NCBI RefSeq assembly: GCF_000938265.1
Contig: NZ_JYFC01000001.1
Coordinates: 124,001-188,000 of the forward strand
DNA: 64,000 bases
Direction of reading: 5' to 3'
DNA from: Agreia bicolorata
Lineage (GTDB): Bacteria; Actinomycetota; Actinomycetes; Actinomycetales; Microbacteriaceae
Within the stretch, counting starts at the first letter, position 1; each line of letters opens with the position of its first letter. This document shows positions 8,684 to 18,022 of this stretch, piece after piece. Made by a program: the position numbers and the translations under genes. The notes beneath the pieces were generated by a model. That model worked only from the letters and a program-made list of their open reading frames with translations. It searched no databases and was not told the DNA's origin.

Positions 8684-8925
8684 GAGAGTACTTGTTTCCT
8701 TTCGCGAGCGGGGATGGACGCCTTGTGGGCCCCGACCTGGATGCCCGTTCGCTGAACGTCGCCGATCCTACGCCTGATCCCAGCGAGTACCAACCGGAAC
8801 GCGGCCAGAGTGTCCAGAACATTCACTAGGCTGGAGGATGGCGCGCATCCCCGTGCTCGGACACGAATCCGGGCACGGCACGCACCAGCACTAGAAAATC
8901 TGTCACCCACAGAAAGAGGTCGACG

Positions 8926-11652
8926 TTGACTGTCAACGACCAGGACCCGTACTCGGTTAGCTCGACCGATTCCGATCCCGAAGAAACCGCGGAGTGGAAC
9001 GAGTCACTCGACCAGCTGGTTGCGGCTCACGGCCACGGGCGTGCTCGCGAGATCATGCTGAGCCTGCTGAAGCGAAGCAAAGAGCTGCATCTCGGTGTGC
9101 CGATGGTTCCCACCACCGACTACATCAACACGATCGCTTCCGAGAACGAGCCCGAGTTTCCGGGCAATGAAGAGATCGAGCGCCGCTACCGCGCGTGGAT
9201 CCGTTGGAACGCCGCCGTGCTTGTGCACCGTGCGCAGCGTCCCGGTATCGCCGTCGGTGGCCACATTTCGACGTACGCGTCGAGCGCCGCTCTCTACGAG
9301 GTCGGCTTCAACCACTTCTTCCGCGGGCAGGATCACGCGTCCGGCGGAGACCAGATCTTCGTGCAGGGCCATGCCTCCCCCGGCACATACGCTCGCGCCT
9401 TCCTCGAAGGCCGCCTGGGCGAGAACCAGCTCGACGGCTTCCGTCAAGAGAAGTCGCACATCGGTGGCGGACTCTCGTCGTACCCGCACCCGCGTCTGAT
9501 GCCCGAGTTCTGGCAGTTCCCCACGGTGTCGATGGGTCTCGGCCCGATCAACGCGATCTACCAGGCTCAGTTGGCCAAGTACGTCACCAACCGCGGCATC
9601 AAAGATGCGTCGGAGCAGCAGGTCTGGGCGTTCCTCGGCGACGGCGAGATGGACGAGGTCGAAAGCCGCGGACAGCTGCAGGTCGCAGCGAACGAGGGCC
9701 TCGACAACCTCAACTTCGTGATCAACTGCAACCTGCAGCGCCTCGACGGCCCCGTGCGCGGCAACGGCAAGATCATTCAGGAGCTCGAGAGCTTCTTCCG
9801 CGGCGCGGGCTGGAACGTCATCAAGGTCATCTGGGGTCGCGAGTGGGACTCGCTTCTCGCCAATGACACCGAGGGCGCGCTGCTCAACCTCATGAACACC
9901 ACGCCGGATGGCGACTTCCAGACGTACAAGACTGAAGACGGCGCGTACGTTCGCGAGAACTTCTTCGGTCGCGACCCTCGCGCGCTCAAGCTCGTCGAGA
10001 ACTACACCGACGAAGACGTGTGGAACCTGAAGCGCGGTGGACACGACTATCGGAAGGTCTATGCGGCATTCAAGGCTGCGGCCGAGCACAAGGGCCAGCC
10101 CACCGTCATCCTCGCCCACACCATCAAGGGCTACGGCCTGGGCAAGAGCTTCGAGGGCCGCAACGCGACCCACCAGATGAAGAAGATGACGCTCGAGAAC
10201 CTCAAGGCGTTCCGCGACGAGCTGCGCATCCCCATCACCGACGCCCAGCTCGAAGAGAACCCGTACCTGCCGCCGTACTACAAGCCGGCCGAGGGTGACG
10301 AGGCGATCGAGTACCTGCACGAGCGTCGTCGCGAGCTCGGCGGCTATCTGCCCGAGCGTCGCACAAAGTACGAGCAGTTCAATCTGCCCGATGACTCCGC
10401 CTACCAGACCCTCAAGAAGGGCTCGGGAACGCAGGAGATCGCCACCACTATGGCGTTCGTTCGTCTGCTGAAGGATCTAACGCGTGCCAAGGGCTTCGGT
10501 CACCGCATCGTGCCGATCATTCCCGACGAGGCGCGCACGTTCGGCCTCGACGCGTTCTTCCCCACCTCGAAGATCTACAACCCGAACGGCCAGAACTACA
10601 CCTCGGTCGACCGTGACCTGCTGCTCGCCTACAAGGAGAGCCCGCAAGGAACGATCATCCACGTCGGCATCAACGAGGCCGGCGCGCTGGCCGCGTTCAC
10701 CGCCGTGGGAACCTCGTATTCGACGCACGGCGAGCCGCTCATTCCGGTGTACGTCTTCTACTCGATGTTCGGTTTCCAGCGCACGGGCGACGCCTTGTGG
10801 GCCGCGGGAGACCAGATGGCCCGTGGATTCGTCATCGGTGCAACTGCCGGGCGCACGACGCTCACGGGTGAAGGCCTGCAGCACGCCGATGGACACTCGC
10901 TGCTGCTCGCATCCACGAACCCCGCCGTCGTCTCGTACGACGCCGCCTACGGCTACGAGATCAACCACATCGTGCGCGACGGTCTCGAGCGCATGTACGG
11001 CGGCTCGCACAGCGACCCGAACGTCATGTACTACCTGACGGTCTACAACGAGCCGCACGTGCAGCCGGCCGAGCCCGAGGGCCTCGACGTCGACGGAGTG
11101 CTCCGCGGTATCTACAAGCTGAAGGATGGCACCGTCGAAGGCCCGAAGGCGAACATCCTCGCCTCTGGCGTCGCGGTTCCGTGGGCTCTCGAGGCGCAAC
11201 AGCTGCTGGCCGACGACTGGGGAGTCTCCGCCGATGTGTGGAGCGTCACCTCGTGGACCGAACTGCGTCGCGACGGGCTGAAGGCCGAGGAGCACAACTT
11301 CCTCAACCCGAACGCTCCGAAGCAGACGGCCTACGTCACGACGAAGCTGGCAGACGCTGCCGGCCCGTTCGTCGCAGTGAGCGACTACATGCACGCGGTT
11401 CCCGACCAGATCCGGCAGTTCGTGCCCGGTGACTACGCGACCCTCGGCGCCGACGACTTCGGTTTCTCGGACACCCGGCCCGCGGCCCGTCGATTCTTCA
11501 AGATCGACGGCCCGTCGGTTGTGGTGCGAACCCTCGAGCAGCTTGCTGCCAAGGGCGAGGTCGATGCCTCGGCACCCGCCTGGGCCATCGAGAAGTACCG
11601 TCTCTACGACGTCACGGCCGGAACGTCGGGCTCCGCCGGCGGAGAGAGCTGA
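8926..11652 (+). CDS. aceE: Pyruvate dehydrogenase E1 component, homodimeric type
   Basis: Thiamine-diphosphate-dependent decarboxylase of the pyruvate dehydrogenase complex; it oxidises pyruvate and loads acetyl groups on the E2 lipoyl domain. At 908 residues it matches the single-chain AceE form used by actinobacteria. The TPP-binding motif [10 protein letters not shown] starts near residue 242, and the transketolase-like central and C-terminal domains follow ([16 protein letters not shown]). Start is a TTG at 8926 with AGAGG a few nt upstream. It lies directly before the fatty-acid genes, so acetyl-CoA production and its use are neighbours. Confidence 0.97.
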   Translation: MTVNDQDPYSVSSTDSDPEETAEWNESLDQLVAAHGHGRAREIMLSLLKRSKELHLGVPMVPTTDYINTIASENEPEFPGNEEIERRYRAWIRWNAAVLVHRAQRPGIAVGGHISTYASSAALYEVGFNHFFRGQDHASGGDQIFVQGHASPGTYARAFLEGRLGENQLDGFRQEKSHIGGGLSSYPHPRLMPEFWQFPTVSMGLGPINAIYQAQLAKYVTNRGIKDASEQQVWAFLGDGEMDEVESRGQLQVAANEGLDNLNFVINCNLQRLDGPVRGNGKIIQELESFFRGAGWNVIKVIWGREWDSLLANDTEGALLNLMNTTPDGDFQTYKTEDGAYVRENFFGRDPRALKLVENYTDEDVWNLKRGGHDYRKVYAAFKAAAEHKGQPTVILAHTIKGYGLGKSFEGRNATHQMKKMTLENLKAFRDELRIPITDAQLEENPYLPPYYKPAEGDEAIEYLHERRRELGGYLPERRTKYEQFNLPDDSAYQTLKKGSGTQEIATTMAFVRLLKDLTRAKGFGHRIVPIIPDEARTFGLDAFFPTSKIYNPNGQNYTSVDRDLLLAYKESPQGTIIHVGINEAGALAAFTAVGTSYSTHGEPLIPVYVFYSMFGFQRTGDALWAAGDQMARGFVIGATAGRTTLTGEGLQHADGHSLLLASTNPAVVSYDAAYGYEINHIVRDGLERMYGGSHSDPNVMYYLTVYNEPHVQPAEPEGLDVDGVLRGIYKLKDGTVEGPKANILASGVAVPWALEAQQLLADDWGVSADVWSVTSWTELRRDGLKAEEHNFLNPNAPKQTAYVTTKLADAAGPFVAVSDYMHAVPDQIRQFVPGDYATLGADDFGFSDTRPAARRFFKIDGPSVVVRTLEQLAAKGEVDASAPAWAIEKYRLYDVTAGTSGSAGGES

Positions 11653-11718
11653 CGACCACGCGACGGCCGAAGCGTTCGATGAACAGATCAGGCGCGCCGA
11701 TCGAAGAGACGACCGAGC

Positions 11719-12948
11719 ATGGCCAAGAGTAAAGCGGAGACACTCGCCTGGCTCCGCACGATCTCGGGTGAGCTCGCAACTGCGACGATCAAGCGCCTCG
11801 ACGCGACGCTGCCCTGGTATGGCGATATGCCACCAGGGCGGCGCAGCGCGGTCGGCCTCGTCGCGCAGGCCGGCATCAAGTCGTTCATCCAGTGGTACGA
11901 AGACCCCACTACCACCACGTGGATTGCGTCGGACGTCTTTGGATCCGCGCCACGGGAGCTTCTGCGCTCGGTGACGCTGCAGCAGACGCTGCAGCTCATC
12001 CGGGTGGTCGTCGAGGTTGTCGAAGATCGGGTCAAGGGCGCGGATGCCTCGCTGCGCGAGGCCATTCTGCTCTACTCGCGTGAAATCGCCTTCGCATCGG
12101 CCGACGTCTACGCTCGCGCCGCCGAGGCCCGCGGCCTCTGGGACGCGCGGCTCGAGGCTCTCGTGGTCGACTCGATCCTGAGCGGCGAATACGACGACGA
12201 ACTGCCTTCTCGTATTGCCGCCCTGGGCTGGCACGGTCACGGCGAGGTAAGTGTTCTCGTCGGCACGACTCCTCGAGTTCTCGATGTGGATCAGCTGCGT
12301 CGCACGGCCCGACACCTTCAGGCCGACGTTCTGATCGGGGTGCAGGGCAATCGCCTCGTCCTGGTGATCGGTCGGTCCATCCCCGCGCCCGGCAGCGCGA
12401 CTCAGGCGAGCGAAGCTGCGGCTGCCGAGCAGGCCGACGAGTCGAACACCGAGCCCACTCTGAGCTTCATGGACATCGCCCGCGCGCTGGAGCCGGGATT
12501 CGGCCCCGGCCATCTCGTTCTCGGGCACGAGGTACCGAGCCTGGTCGACGCATCCAGAAGCGCGAAGGCGGCGCTTGCCGGATTCGCCGTGGCTCGTGCC
12601 TGGCGCAACGCGCCCAGGCCTGCGCTCGCCGACGATCTTCTTCCGGAGCGAGCCCTCGCCGGCGACCCGTTGGCGCGTTCGACGCTGGTCAATCGCGTCT
12701 ATCGCCCGCTCCAAGACCAGTCGCCGGAACTCATGGCAACGCTCTGGTGCTACCTCGACAACGGGCGTTCGCTCGAGGCTACGGCCAGGGAGCTCTACGT
12801 TCACCCGAATACGGTGCGATATCGCCTCAAGCGCGTATCGCAGGTCATCGGATGGGATGCCACCGGTGCACGCGAGGCCCTCATTCTGCAGTCGGCGCTC
12901 ATCCTTGGAACGATGCACGACCATGATGGCGCCGGCACACGACGGTGA
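11719..12948 (+). CDS. PucR-type HTH regulator, FasR-like
   Basis: A 409-residue DNA-binding regulator. The C-terminus has the PucR helix-turn-helix: LWCYLDNGRSLEATARELY then HPNTVRYRLKRVSQVIGWD. The central part shows a degenerate GGDEF-like/CdaR region. No effector domain is recognisable in the N-terminus. A homologous gene stands immediately upstream of fabD in Streptomyces (FasR) and other actinobacteria and activates the fabD-fabH-acpP-fabF operon; the same position here supports that role. The gap to aceE is 66 nt and to fabD 90 nt. Confidence 0.88.
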   Translation: MAKSKAETLAWLRTISGELATATIKRLDATLPWYGDMPPGRRSAVGLVAQAGIKSFIQWYEDPTTTTWIASDVFGSAPRELLRSVTLQQTLQLIRVVVEVVEDRVKGADASLREAILLYSREIAFASADVYARAAEARGLWDARLEALVVDSILSGEYDDELPSRIAALGWHGHGEVSVLVGTTPRVLDVDQLRRTARHLQADVLIGVQGNRLVLVIGRSIPAPGSATQASEAAAAEQADESNTEPTLSFMDIARALEPGFGPGHLVLGHEVPSLVDASRSAKAALAGFAVARAWRNAPRPALADDLLPERALAGDPLARSTLVNRVYRPLQDQSPELMATLWCYLDNGRSLEATARELYVHPNTVRYRLKRVSQVIGWDATGAREALILQSALILGTMHDHDGAGTRR

Positions 12949-13038
12949 TGCAGCCCTGTACCCTTTCGACAGCAGTTCTCGCCATTGTTGGTGGGGAATG
13001 CACACACCTTTCATCTCAACTCTTGGGAGGATGATCTA

Positions 13039-13959
13039 GTGATCGTCATCGTCTGCCCCGGCCAGGGCTCTCAAACCCCCGGCTTCCTGTCTCCCTGGCT
13101 CGATGTTCCGGGCTACCGCGAGCACCTCGACGAGTTGGGAGCCGCTGCCGGACTCGACCTCGTGACTCACGGCACGACAAGCGACGCCGACACGATTCGT
13201 GACACCGCCGTCGCCCAGCCCCTGATCGTCGCCGCCGGCATCCTGACCCTTCGCACCCTGCTGGCCGATGGTCGCGTCGACCGCATCGGCGGCATCGCAG
13301 GCCACTCGGTCGGCGAGATCACGGCCGCCGCGGGCGTCGGCGTGCTCACAGAAACGGATGCCATGGCTTTCGTTCGTCAGCGCGGGCTCGCCATGGCCGC
13401 GGCTGCAGCCGAGACGTCAACGGGTATGAGCGCGGTCGTCGGCGCGGACGAACAGGAGCTGCTCGCCCGACTCGAAGCTCTCGGGCTTCAGCCGGCGAAC
13501 TTCAACGGCGGTGGACAGATCGTCGTGGCCGGTGCCCCCGACGCACTCGCTGCCCTCGCGGCAGATCCGCCAGCGAAGGCGCGGGTTATCCCCCTCCAGG
13601 TCGCGGGTGCGTTCCACACGCGCTACATGACGCCCGCCGTCGCGACTCTCACCGAGGTCGCCTCGCGGCTCGATGCGCACGACCCCACGACCACGCTGTG
13701 GACCAACAAGGATGGCAGCGTCGTGACCAGCGGTCGTGAGTTCGTCGATCTGCTCGTCGGCCAGGTCTCCTCACCCGTTCGTTGGGATCTCGACATGGAG
13801 GCCTTCGCGAACGCCGGCATCACCGGCATCATCGAGGTTGCTCCCGCAGGCGCGCTGACCGGACTCGCAAAGCGTGGCCTCCGGGGTGTGCCCGCCGTCG
13901 CGGTCAAGACCCCCGACGACCTCGACGCGGCCTTCGCGCTGCTCGACGGCGACGCGTGA
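13039..13959 (+). CDS. fabD: Malonyl-CoA:ACP transacylase (primary FAS)
   Basis: Loads malonate from CoA onto the acyl carrier protein for type II fatty acid synthesis. Start set at the GTG at 13039: GGGAGGATG is 8-14 nt upstream and the protein then begins MIVIVCPGQGSQ, the normal family N-terminus. Active-site Ser90 lies in AGHSVGE and the catalytic His193 in AGAFHTRYM. Length 306 residues is typical. First structural gene of fabD-fabH-acpP-fabF. Its stop overlaps a possible GTG start of fabH. Confidence 0.96.
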   Translation: MIVIVCPGQGSQTPGFLSPWLDVPGYREHLDELGAAAGLDLVTHGTTSDADTIRDTAVAQPLIVAAGILTLRTLLADGRVDRIGGIAGHSVGEITAAAGVGVLTETDAMAFVRQRGLAMAAAAAETSTGMSAVVGADEQELLARLEALGLQPANFNGGGQIVVAGAPDALAALAADPPAKARVIPLQVAGAFHTRYMTPAVATLTEVASRLDAHDPTTTLWTNKDGSVVTSGREFVDLLVGQVSSPVRWDLDMEAFANAGITGIIEVAPAGALTGLAKRGLRGVPAVAVKTPDDLDAAFALLDGDA

Positions 13960-13994
13960 ACCCGACACCCGATTCGACACACCCGGAGAATTCC

Positions 13995-15002
13995 ATGAAG
14001 CATGCCCCTCTCAAGCAGATTCGCGGCAGCGAGTTCACGCGCATCCACAGCGTGGGCGCGGCCCGCGGAGAGAACGTCGTTCCTAACGACGATCTCGTCG
14101 GCCCGATCGATTCGTCGGACGAGTGGATCAGGCAGCGCACGGGAATCATCGAGCGTCGTCGAGCCGGCAAAGACGTGCTTGCTGTCGACCTCGCGACGAC
14201 TGCCGCCCTAGAGGCGATCGAGCGCGCCGGCATCGACCCGCAGCAGATCGGTGCCGTGATCGTGGCGACGATCAGCAACCCCGTGGTCACACCGTCGATC
14301 TCGTCGCTGCTGGCAGAGCGCGTCGGCGCGAACCCGGCCGCCGCCTACGACATCGAGGCTGCGTGCGCCGGATACACCTACGGCATCGCCCAGGCCGACT
14401 CGCTCATCCGCGCTGGCCTTGCGGAGTACGTTCTCGTCGTCGGAGCAGAGAAGCTCTCCGAGTTCATCGACCCGGCCGACCGCTCCATCTCCTTCCTTCT
14501 CGGCGACGGCGCGGGCGCAGCGATCGTCGGCCCCAGTGATTCCGCGGGCATCTCCCCCAGCATCTTGGGCTCCGACGGCTCGAAGTGGGACACGATCTAC
14601 ATGACCGGAACCCACGCGCAGTTCCGCGACGGAGAGATCGATACCTGGCCGACCATGCGCCAGGAGGGCGCCACCGTCTTTCGTTGGGCTGTCTGGGAGA
14701 TGGCCAAGGTCGCCCAGCGCGCCCTGGATGCCGCCGGTGTCACGAGCGCGGATCTCGCGGCCTTCATCCCGCATCAGGCCAATATGCGCATCGTCGACGA
14801 GTTCGCGAAGCAGCTGAAGCTGCCCGAGTCGGTGGCCATCGCGCGCGACATCGCAACCACGGGCAACACCTCGGCCGCGTCGATTCCTCTTGCAACCCAT
14901 CGACTGCTCGAAGAGAACCCCGAGCTCTCCGGCGGACTCGCGCTGCAGATCGGCTTCGGAGCCGGCCTGGTGTTCGGCGCGCAGGTCGTTGTGCTGCCTT
15001 AG
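13995..15002 (+). CDS. fabH: 3-oxoacyl-ACP synthase III
   Basis: Condenses an acyl-CoA primer with malonyl-ACP and so sets the branched or straight start of membrane fatty acids. The catalytic triad is intact: Cys124 in EAACAGYTYG, His260 in FIPHQANMR and Asn291 in TTGNTSAAS. The ATG at 13995 has GGAG 6 nt upstream. An in-frame GTG at 13956 overlapping the fabD stop would add 13 residues and cannot be excluded. Length 335 residues is normal. Confidence 0.96.
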   Translation: MKHAPLKQIRGSEFTRIHSVGAARGENVVPNDDLVGPIDSSDEWIRQRTGIIERRRAGKDVLAVDLATTAALEAIERAGIDPQQIGAVIVATISNPVVTPSISSLLAERVGANPAAAYDIEAACAGYTYGIAQADSLIRAGLAEYVLVVGAEKLSEFIDPADRSISFLLGDGAGAAIVGPSDSAGISPSILGSDGSKWDTIYMTGTHAQFRDGEIDTWPTMRQEGATVFRWAVWEMAKVAQRALDAAGVTSADLAAFIPHQANMRIVDEFAKQLKLPESVAIARDIATTGNTSAASIPLATHRLLEENPELSGGLALQIGFGAGLVFGAQVVVLP

Positions 15003-15088
15003 TCACCAACCCGCGTTACCTAGTCAAGAATACGTACGGCCTGACCTAAACTAAGTGACGGTCAATTCAACCCTCAAGGAGAAACACA

Positions 15089-15337
15089 ATGGCATTGTCC
15101 ACCGAAGAAGTGCTGGCCGGCCTGGCCGAACTCATCAACGACGAGACCGGTATCGCCACCGACACGGTCGAGATGGACAAGTCGTTCACCGACGACCTGG
15201 ACATCGATTCGATCTCCATGATGACGATCGTCGTCAACGCCGAAGAGAAGTTCGACGTGAAGATCCCCGACGAAGAGGTAAAGAACCTCAAGACCGTCGG
15301 AGACGCCGTCACGTTCATCGTCGCGGCACAGGACTAA
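15089..15337 (+). CDS. acpP: Acyl carrier protein (primary FAS)
   Basis: An 82-residue acidic carrier whose Ser41, in DLDIDSISMM, receives phosphopantetheine. It has the usual four-helix ACP profile (LAELINDETGI, DKSFTDDLDID, VNAEEKFDVKIPDEE). A strong AAGGAGAAA ribosome-binding site precedes the ATG, as expected for an abundant protein. Located between fabH and fabF. Confidence 0.97.
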   Translation: MALSTEEVLAGLAELINDETGIATDTVEMDKSFTDDLDIDSISMMTIVVNAEEKFDVKIPDEEVKNLKTVGDAVTFIVAAQD

Positions 15338-15442
15338 CACTCCCCGCTGCAGCGCAGATGACAGGTCCGGGCAATGAGCCCGGGCCCGTCGTCGAGGCAC
15401 CGAACACTGCCCACGATTGACCACGTGCAAGAGAGTTTTTCC

Positions 15443-16681
15443 ATGAGTTCCAAACGAATCGTCGTCACCGGAATCGGTGCGACCTCCCCCCTCGGCGGCA
15501 CCGCTCGCGACACGTGGGCGGCGCTCCTCTCTGGAGCATCAGGCGCCACCACCCTCGAGCAGGAGTGGGTGGCCAAGTGGGATATTCCCATCACGTTCGC
15601 CGCACAGGCGAAGGTCCCTTCGAGCGACGTGCTCGAGCGCATCGAGACCAAGCGCCTCGACCCGTCGAGCCAGTTCGCACTGACCGCCGCCAGGGAAGCC
15701 TGGGCTGACGCCGGCTCCCCCGATGTCGTACCCGAGCGGTTCGGCGTCGATTGGGCGACAGGAATCGGGGGCGTTTGGACTCTGCTCGACGCGTGGGACA
15801 CTCTGCGCGAGCGAGGCCCCCGCCGGGTTCTGCCCATGACCGTTCCCATGCTGATGCCGAACGGCCCCGCCGCCGCCATCGAAATGAGCCTGGGCGCGCG
15901 GGCCGGCGCCCGCACCGTCGTCTCGGCGTGCGCATCCAGCACTGAGTCGATCGCGAACGCTTACGACCACCTGCAGGCCGGCTACGCCGACATCATCATC
16001 GCGGGAGGATCAGAAGCGGCCATCCACCCGCTTCCCATCGCGTCGTTCGCGGCCATGCAGGCCCTCTCGAAGCGCAACGACGACCCGGCAACGGCGTCGC
16101 GTCCCTACGATGTGACGAGAGACGGCTTCGTACTGGGCGAAGGCGGCGCGGCCATCGTTCTAGAGACCGAGGAGCACGCACTGGCCCGCGGCGCGCGCAT
16201 CTACGCCGAGGTTGTCGGCGGTGCCGTCACAAGCGACGCGTATCACATCACAGCCCCCGATCCCGAGGGATCGGCCGCGGCCCGGGCGATGATCACCGCC
16301 GTCGAAGGGTTCGGCTACTCGTTGTCAGATGTGGCGCACATCAACGCACACGCCACGTCGACCCCGGTCGGCGACATCGCGGAATACAAGGCTCTCCGCC
16401 ACGTGTTCGGCGACTCGCTCGCAGGAATCCCCGTCTCGGCGACGAAGGCATCTACCGGTCATCTCCTCGGTGGCGCCGGCGGCATCGAAGCGATCTTCAC
16501 GATTCTGGCGCTGCACGAACGCACGGCTCCGCCGACCATCAACCTCACGGAGCAGGATCCGGAGATTGACATGGACGTGGTCACGGCACCGCGCACGCTG
16601 CCGGATGGCGACCTCGTGGCCATCAGCAACTCGTTCGGATTCGGTGGTCACAACGCGGTGGTGGCCTTCAAGACCGCCTGA
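15443..16681 (+). CDS. fabF: 3-oxoacyl-ACP synthase II (primary FAS)
   Basis: Chain-elongating ketosynthase of membrane lipid synthesis. The Cys-His-His triad is present: Cys163 in VVSACASSTES, His303 in NAHATSTPVGD and His340 in KASTGHLLGGAG. Start at the ATG at 15443 gives MSSKRIVVTGIGATSPLGG, the family N-terminus; the frame is open 23 codons further upstream but this lies in the acpP-fabF spacer. 412 residues. Last gene of the fab block and followed by a long hairpin. Confidence 0.96.
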   Translation: MSSKRIVVTGIGATSPLGGTARDTWAALLSGASGATTLEQEWVAKWDIPITFAAQAKVPSSDVLERIETKRLDPSSQFALTAAREAWADAGSPDVVPERFGVDWATGIGGVWTLLDAWDTLRERGPRRVLPMTVPMLMPNGPAAAIEMSLGARAGARTVVSACASSTESIANAYDHLQAGYADIIIAGGSEAAIHPLPIASFAAMQALSKRNDDPATASRPYDVTRDGFVLGEGGAAIVLETEEHALARGARIYAEVVGGAVTSDAYHITAPDPEGSAAARAMITAVEGFGYSLSDVAHINAHATSTPVGDIAEYKALRHVFGDSLAGIPVSATKASTGHLLGGAGGIEAIFTILALHERTAPPTINLTEQDPEIDMDVVTAPRTLPDGDLVAISNSFGFGGHNAVVAFKTA

Positions 16682-16699
16682 CGCGCGCGAACGGTTGTC

Positions 16700-16754
16700 G
16701 TTCGGTCCCCTTGGCTCCATCCGACCCTGTCGGACGAAGACAAGGGGACCGAAC
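16700..16754. terminator. Long bipartite stem-loop after fabF
   Basis: A perfect 14-bp inverted repeat (16700-16713 with 16741-16754) encloses a second 6-bp hairpin (16720-16725 with 16729-16734). It sits between the convergent fabF and DUF3145 genes and could end transcription from both sides. There is no long T run, so Rho-independent termination is plausible but not certain. Confidence 0.7.
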
Positions 16755-16757
16755 TAT

Positions 16758-17273
16758 TTAACCGACGGAGTGAAGCCACACCACGGGCGAGAAGTCGCTT
16801 TCGTGGCGGAAGGGCTCCAGCTCGTCGTCCCATGCCTGTCCTAGGGCCAGGCGGAGCTCGCGGTGCAGTTCGAGGGCATCGGTGCCGGCAGCCTCCATGG
16901 CCGCGCGAACGCGATCTTCCGGAATCACCGTGTTGCCGGCGCTGTCGGTCTGCGCATAGAAGATGCCGAGGTCGGGTGTGTGCACCCAACGTCCGCCGTC
17001 AGAGCCTGCCGCGGGATCCTCGGTGACCTCGTAGCGCAGATGCTCCCAGCCACGAAGCGCCGAGGCGATGGCTGCACCGGTTCCGGCCGGGCCCTCCCAG
17101 TAGAACTCGGTGCGTTGCGAGCCTCGGAGCACGGGCTGCTCACGCCAGGTGAAGTTGACGGCACGACCAATGGCGCGACCTGCGGCCCACTCGACGTGGG
17201 GGCAGAGCGCGCGAGGGGCGGAATGAACAAAGATCATTCCGTGTGCGACGGGTGCCACCATTGTTTTCTCCAT
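16758..17273 (-). CDS. DUF3145 domain protein
   Basis: A 171-residue protein recognised as the actinobacterial DUF3145 family (GMIFVHSAPRALCPHVEWA, LRYEVTEDPA, WDDELEPFRHESD). No catalytic motif, signal peptide or membrane segment is seen, and the role is unknown. In other actinobacteria a DUF3145 gene commonly follows the fabD-fabF block in opposite orientation, as here. Two in-frame Met codons (residues 1 and 5) are possible starts. Confidence 0.85.
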   Translation of the reverse strand: MEKTMVAPVAHGMIFVHSAPRALCPHVEWAAGRAIGRAVNFTWREQPVLRGSQRTEFYWEGPAGTGAAIASALRGWEHLRYEVTEDPAAGSDGGRWVHTPDLGIFYAQTDSAGNTVIPEDRVRAAMEAAGTDALELHRELRLALGQAWDDELEPFRHESDFSPVVWLHSVG

Positions 17274-17467
17274 TTCGTGAGGTACGTCTTCCCCAACGAC
17301 CTGTGAAACGGAACTGCGGCGGCACTGATATCAAGTTGTTCTTGCATTATGCACGACAGGGCTGCGTACTGCCAGAGGAATTGCCGTAGACGTGGGCGGC
17401 GAGCCGATCCTCGATCTGAATGGGCCTACGACATACTGAGTAGACAATTACTGCGTTGGAGTGCACT

Positions 17468-18022
17468 ATGTCGGTGAGGTTGGGAATCCTGGCCGTGTTG
17501 AGCCTCGGGTCGGCCTACGGCTCCCAAGTGCACAGCGAGGTGGAGACTCGAATGAATCGAGCCGGTTCCATCAACGTCGGGCAGATCTACTCCACCCTCG
17601 AGAGACTGCAAGCCCAGGGCTCCGTGATCAACGACGGCACGACAGGCGACGGCCTGCCCCTCTACACTCTCACTCCGCGGGGGCGCGCCGAGGTGGCCGC
17701 CTGGCTGACCGAGGCCGACCCTCGTGCCGGCTGGACGGACTTCGTCGGCCACGTGCTTCTGGTGGCATCCCTTCCCGGTGCACCGGTCGACGCACTCATC
17801 GACGCGTATCGACAGGTGCACGCCAAGAGCCACGGTCGCCCCGCAGACGGCGTTGATAGTCCTCTCGACGACCTTGGCCTCAGAAGCGGTGAGATTCTGT
17901 CGACCGCGGCCTTGGCCTGGCTCGATGAGGTGCAGGATGTGCTGACGCGAGTCGACTGCGCACGGCCGCTTGGCAGCTTTCGCCCCCGACGAGGCCGCCG
18001 TCCTCGACGAGAAGATGTCTAA
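17468..18022 (+). CDS. PadR-family transcriptional regulator
   Basis: A 184-residue winged-helix repressor of the PadR group. The N-terminal domain reads RLGILAVLSLGSAYGSQVHSE with recognition region GSINVGQIYSTLERLQAQGSV and the wing LPLYTLTPRGRAEVAAWL; the C-terminal half is the helical dimerisation part. Start chosen at the ATG at 17468, preceded by GGAG; a TTG four codons earlier is less likely. No transporter or phenolic acid gene lies next to it, so its target is not evident. Its stop overlaps the stop of the convergent transglutaminase gene by 4 nt. Confidence 0.88.
   Translation: MSVRLGILAVLSLGSAYGSQVHSEVETRMNRAGSINVGQIYSTLERLQAQGSVINDGTTGDGLPLYTLTPRGRAEVAAWLTEADPRAGWTDFVGHVLLVASLPGAPVDALIDAYRQVHAKSHGRPADGVDSPLDDLGLRSGEILSTAALAWLDEVQDVLTRVDCARPLGSFRPRRGRRPRREDV

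Noticed and set aside
10477-13014. 845-codon open frame on the minus strand
   Set aside because: It lies antisense to aceE and the FasR-like gene, is rich in Arg/Val/Asp with no family motif, and is explained by the high third-position GC of the real genes.
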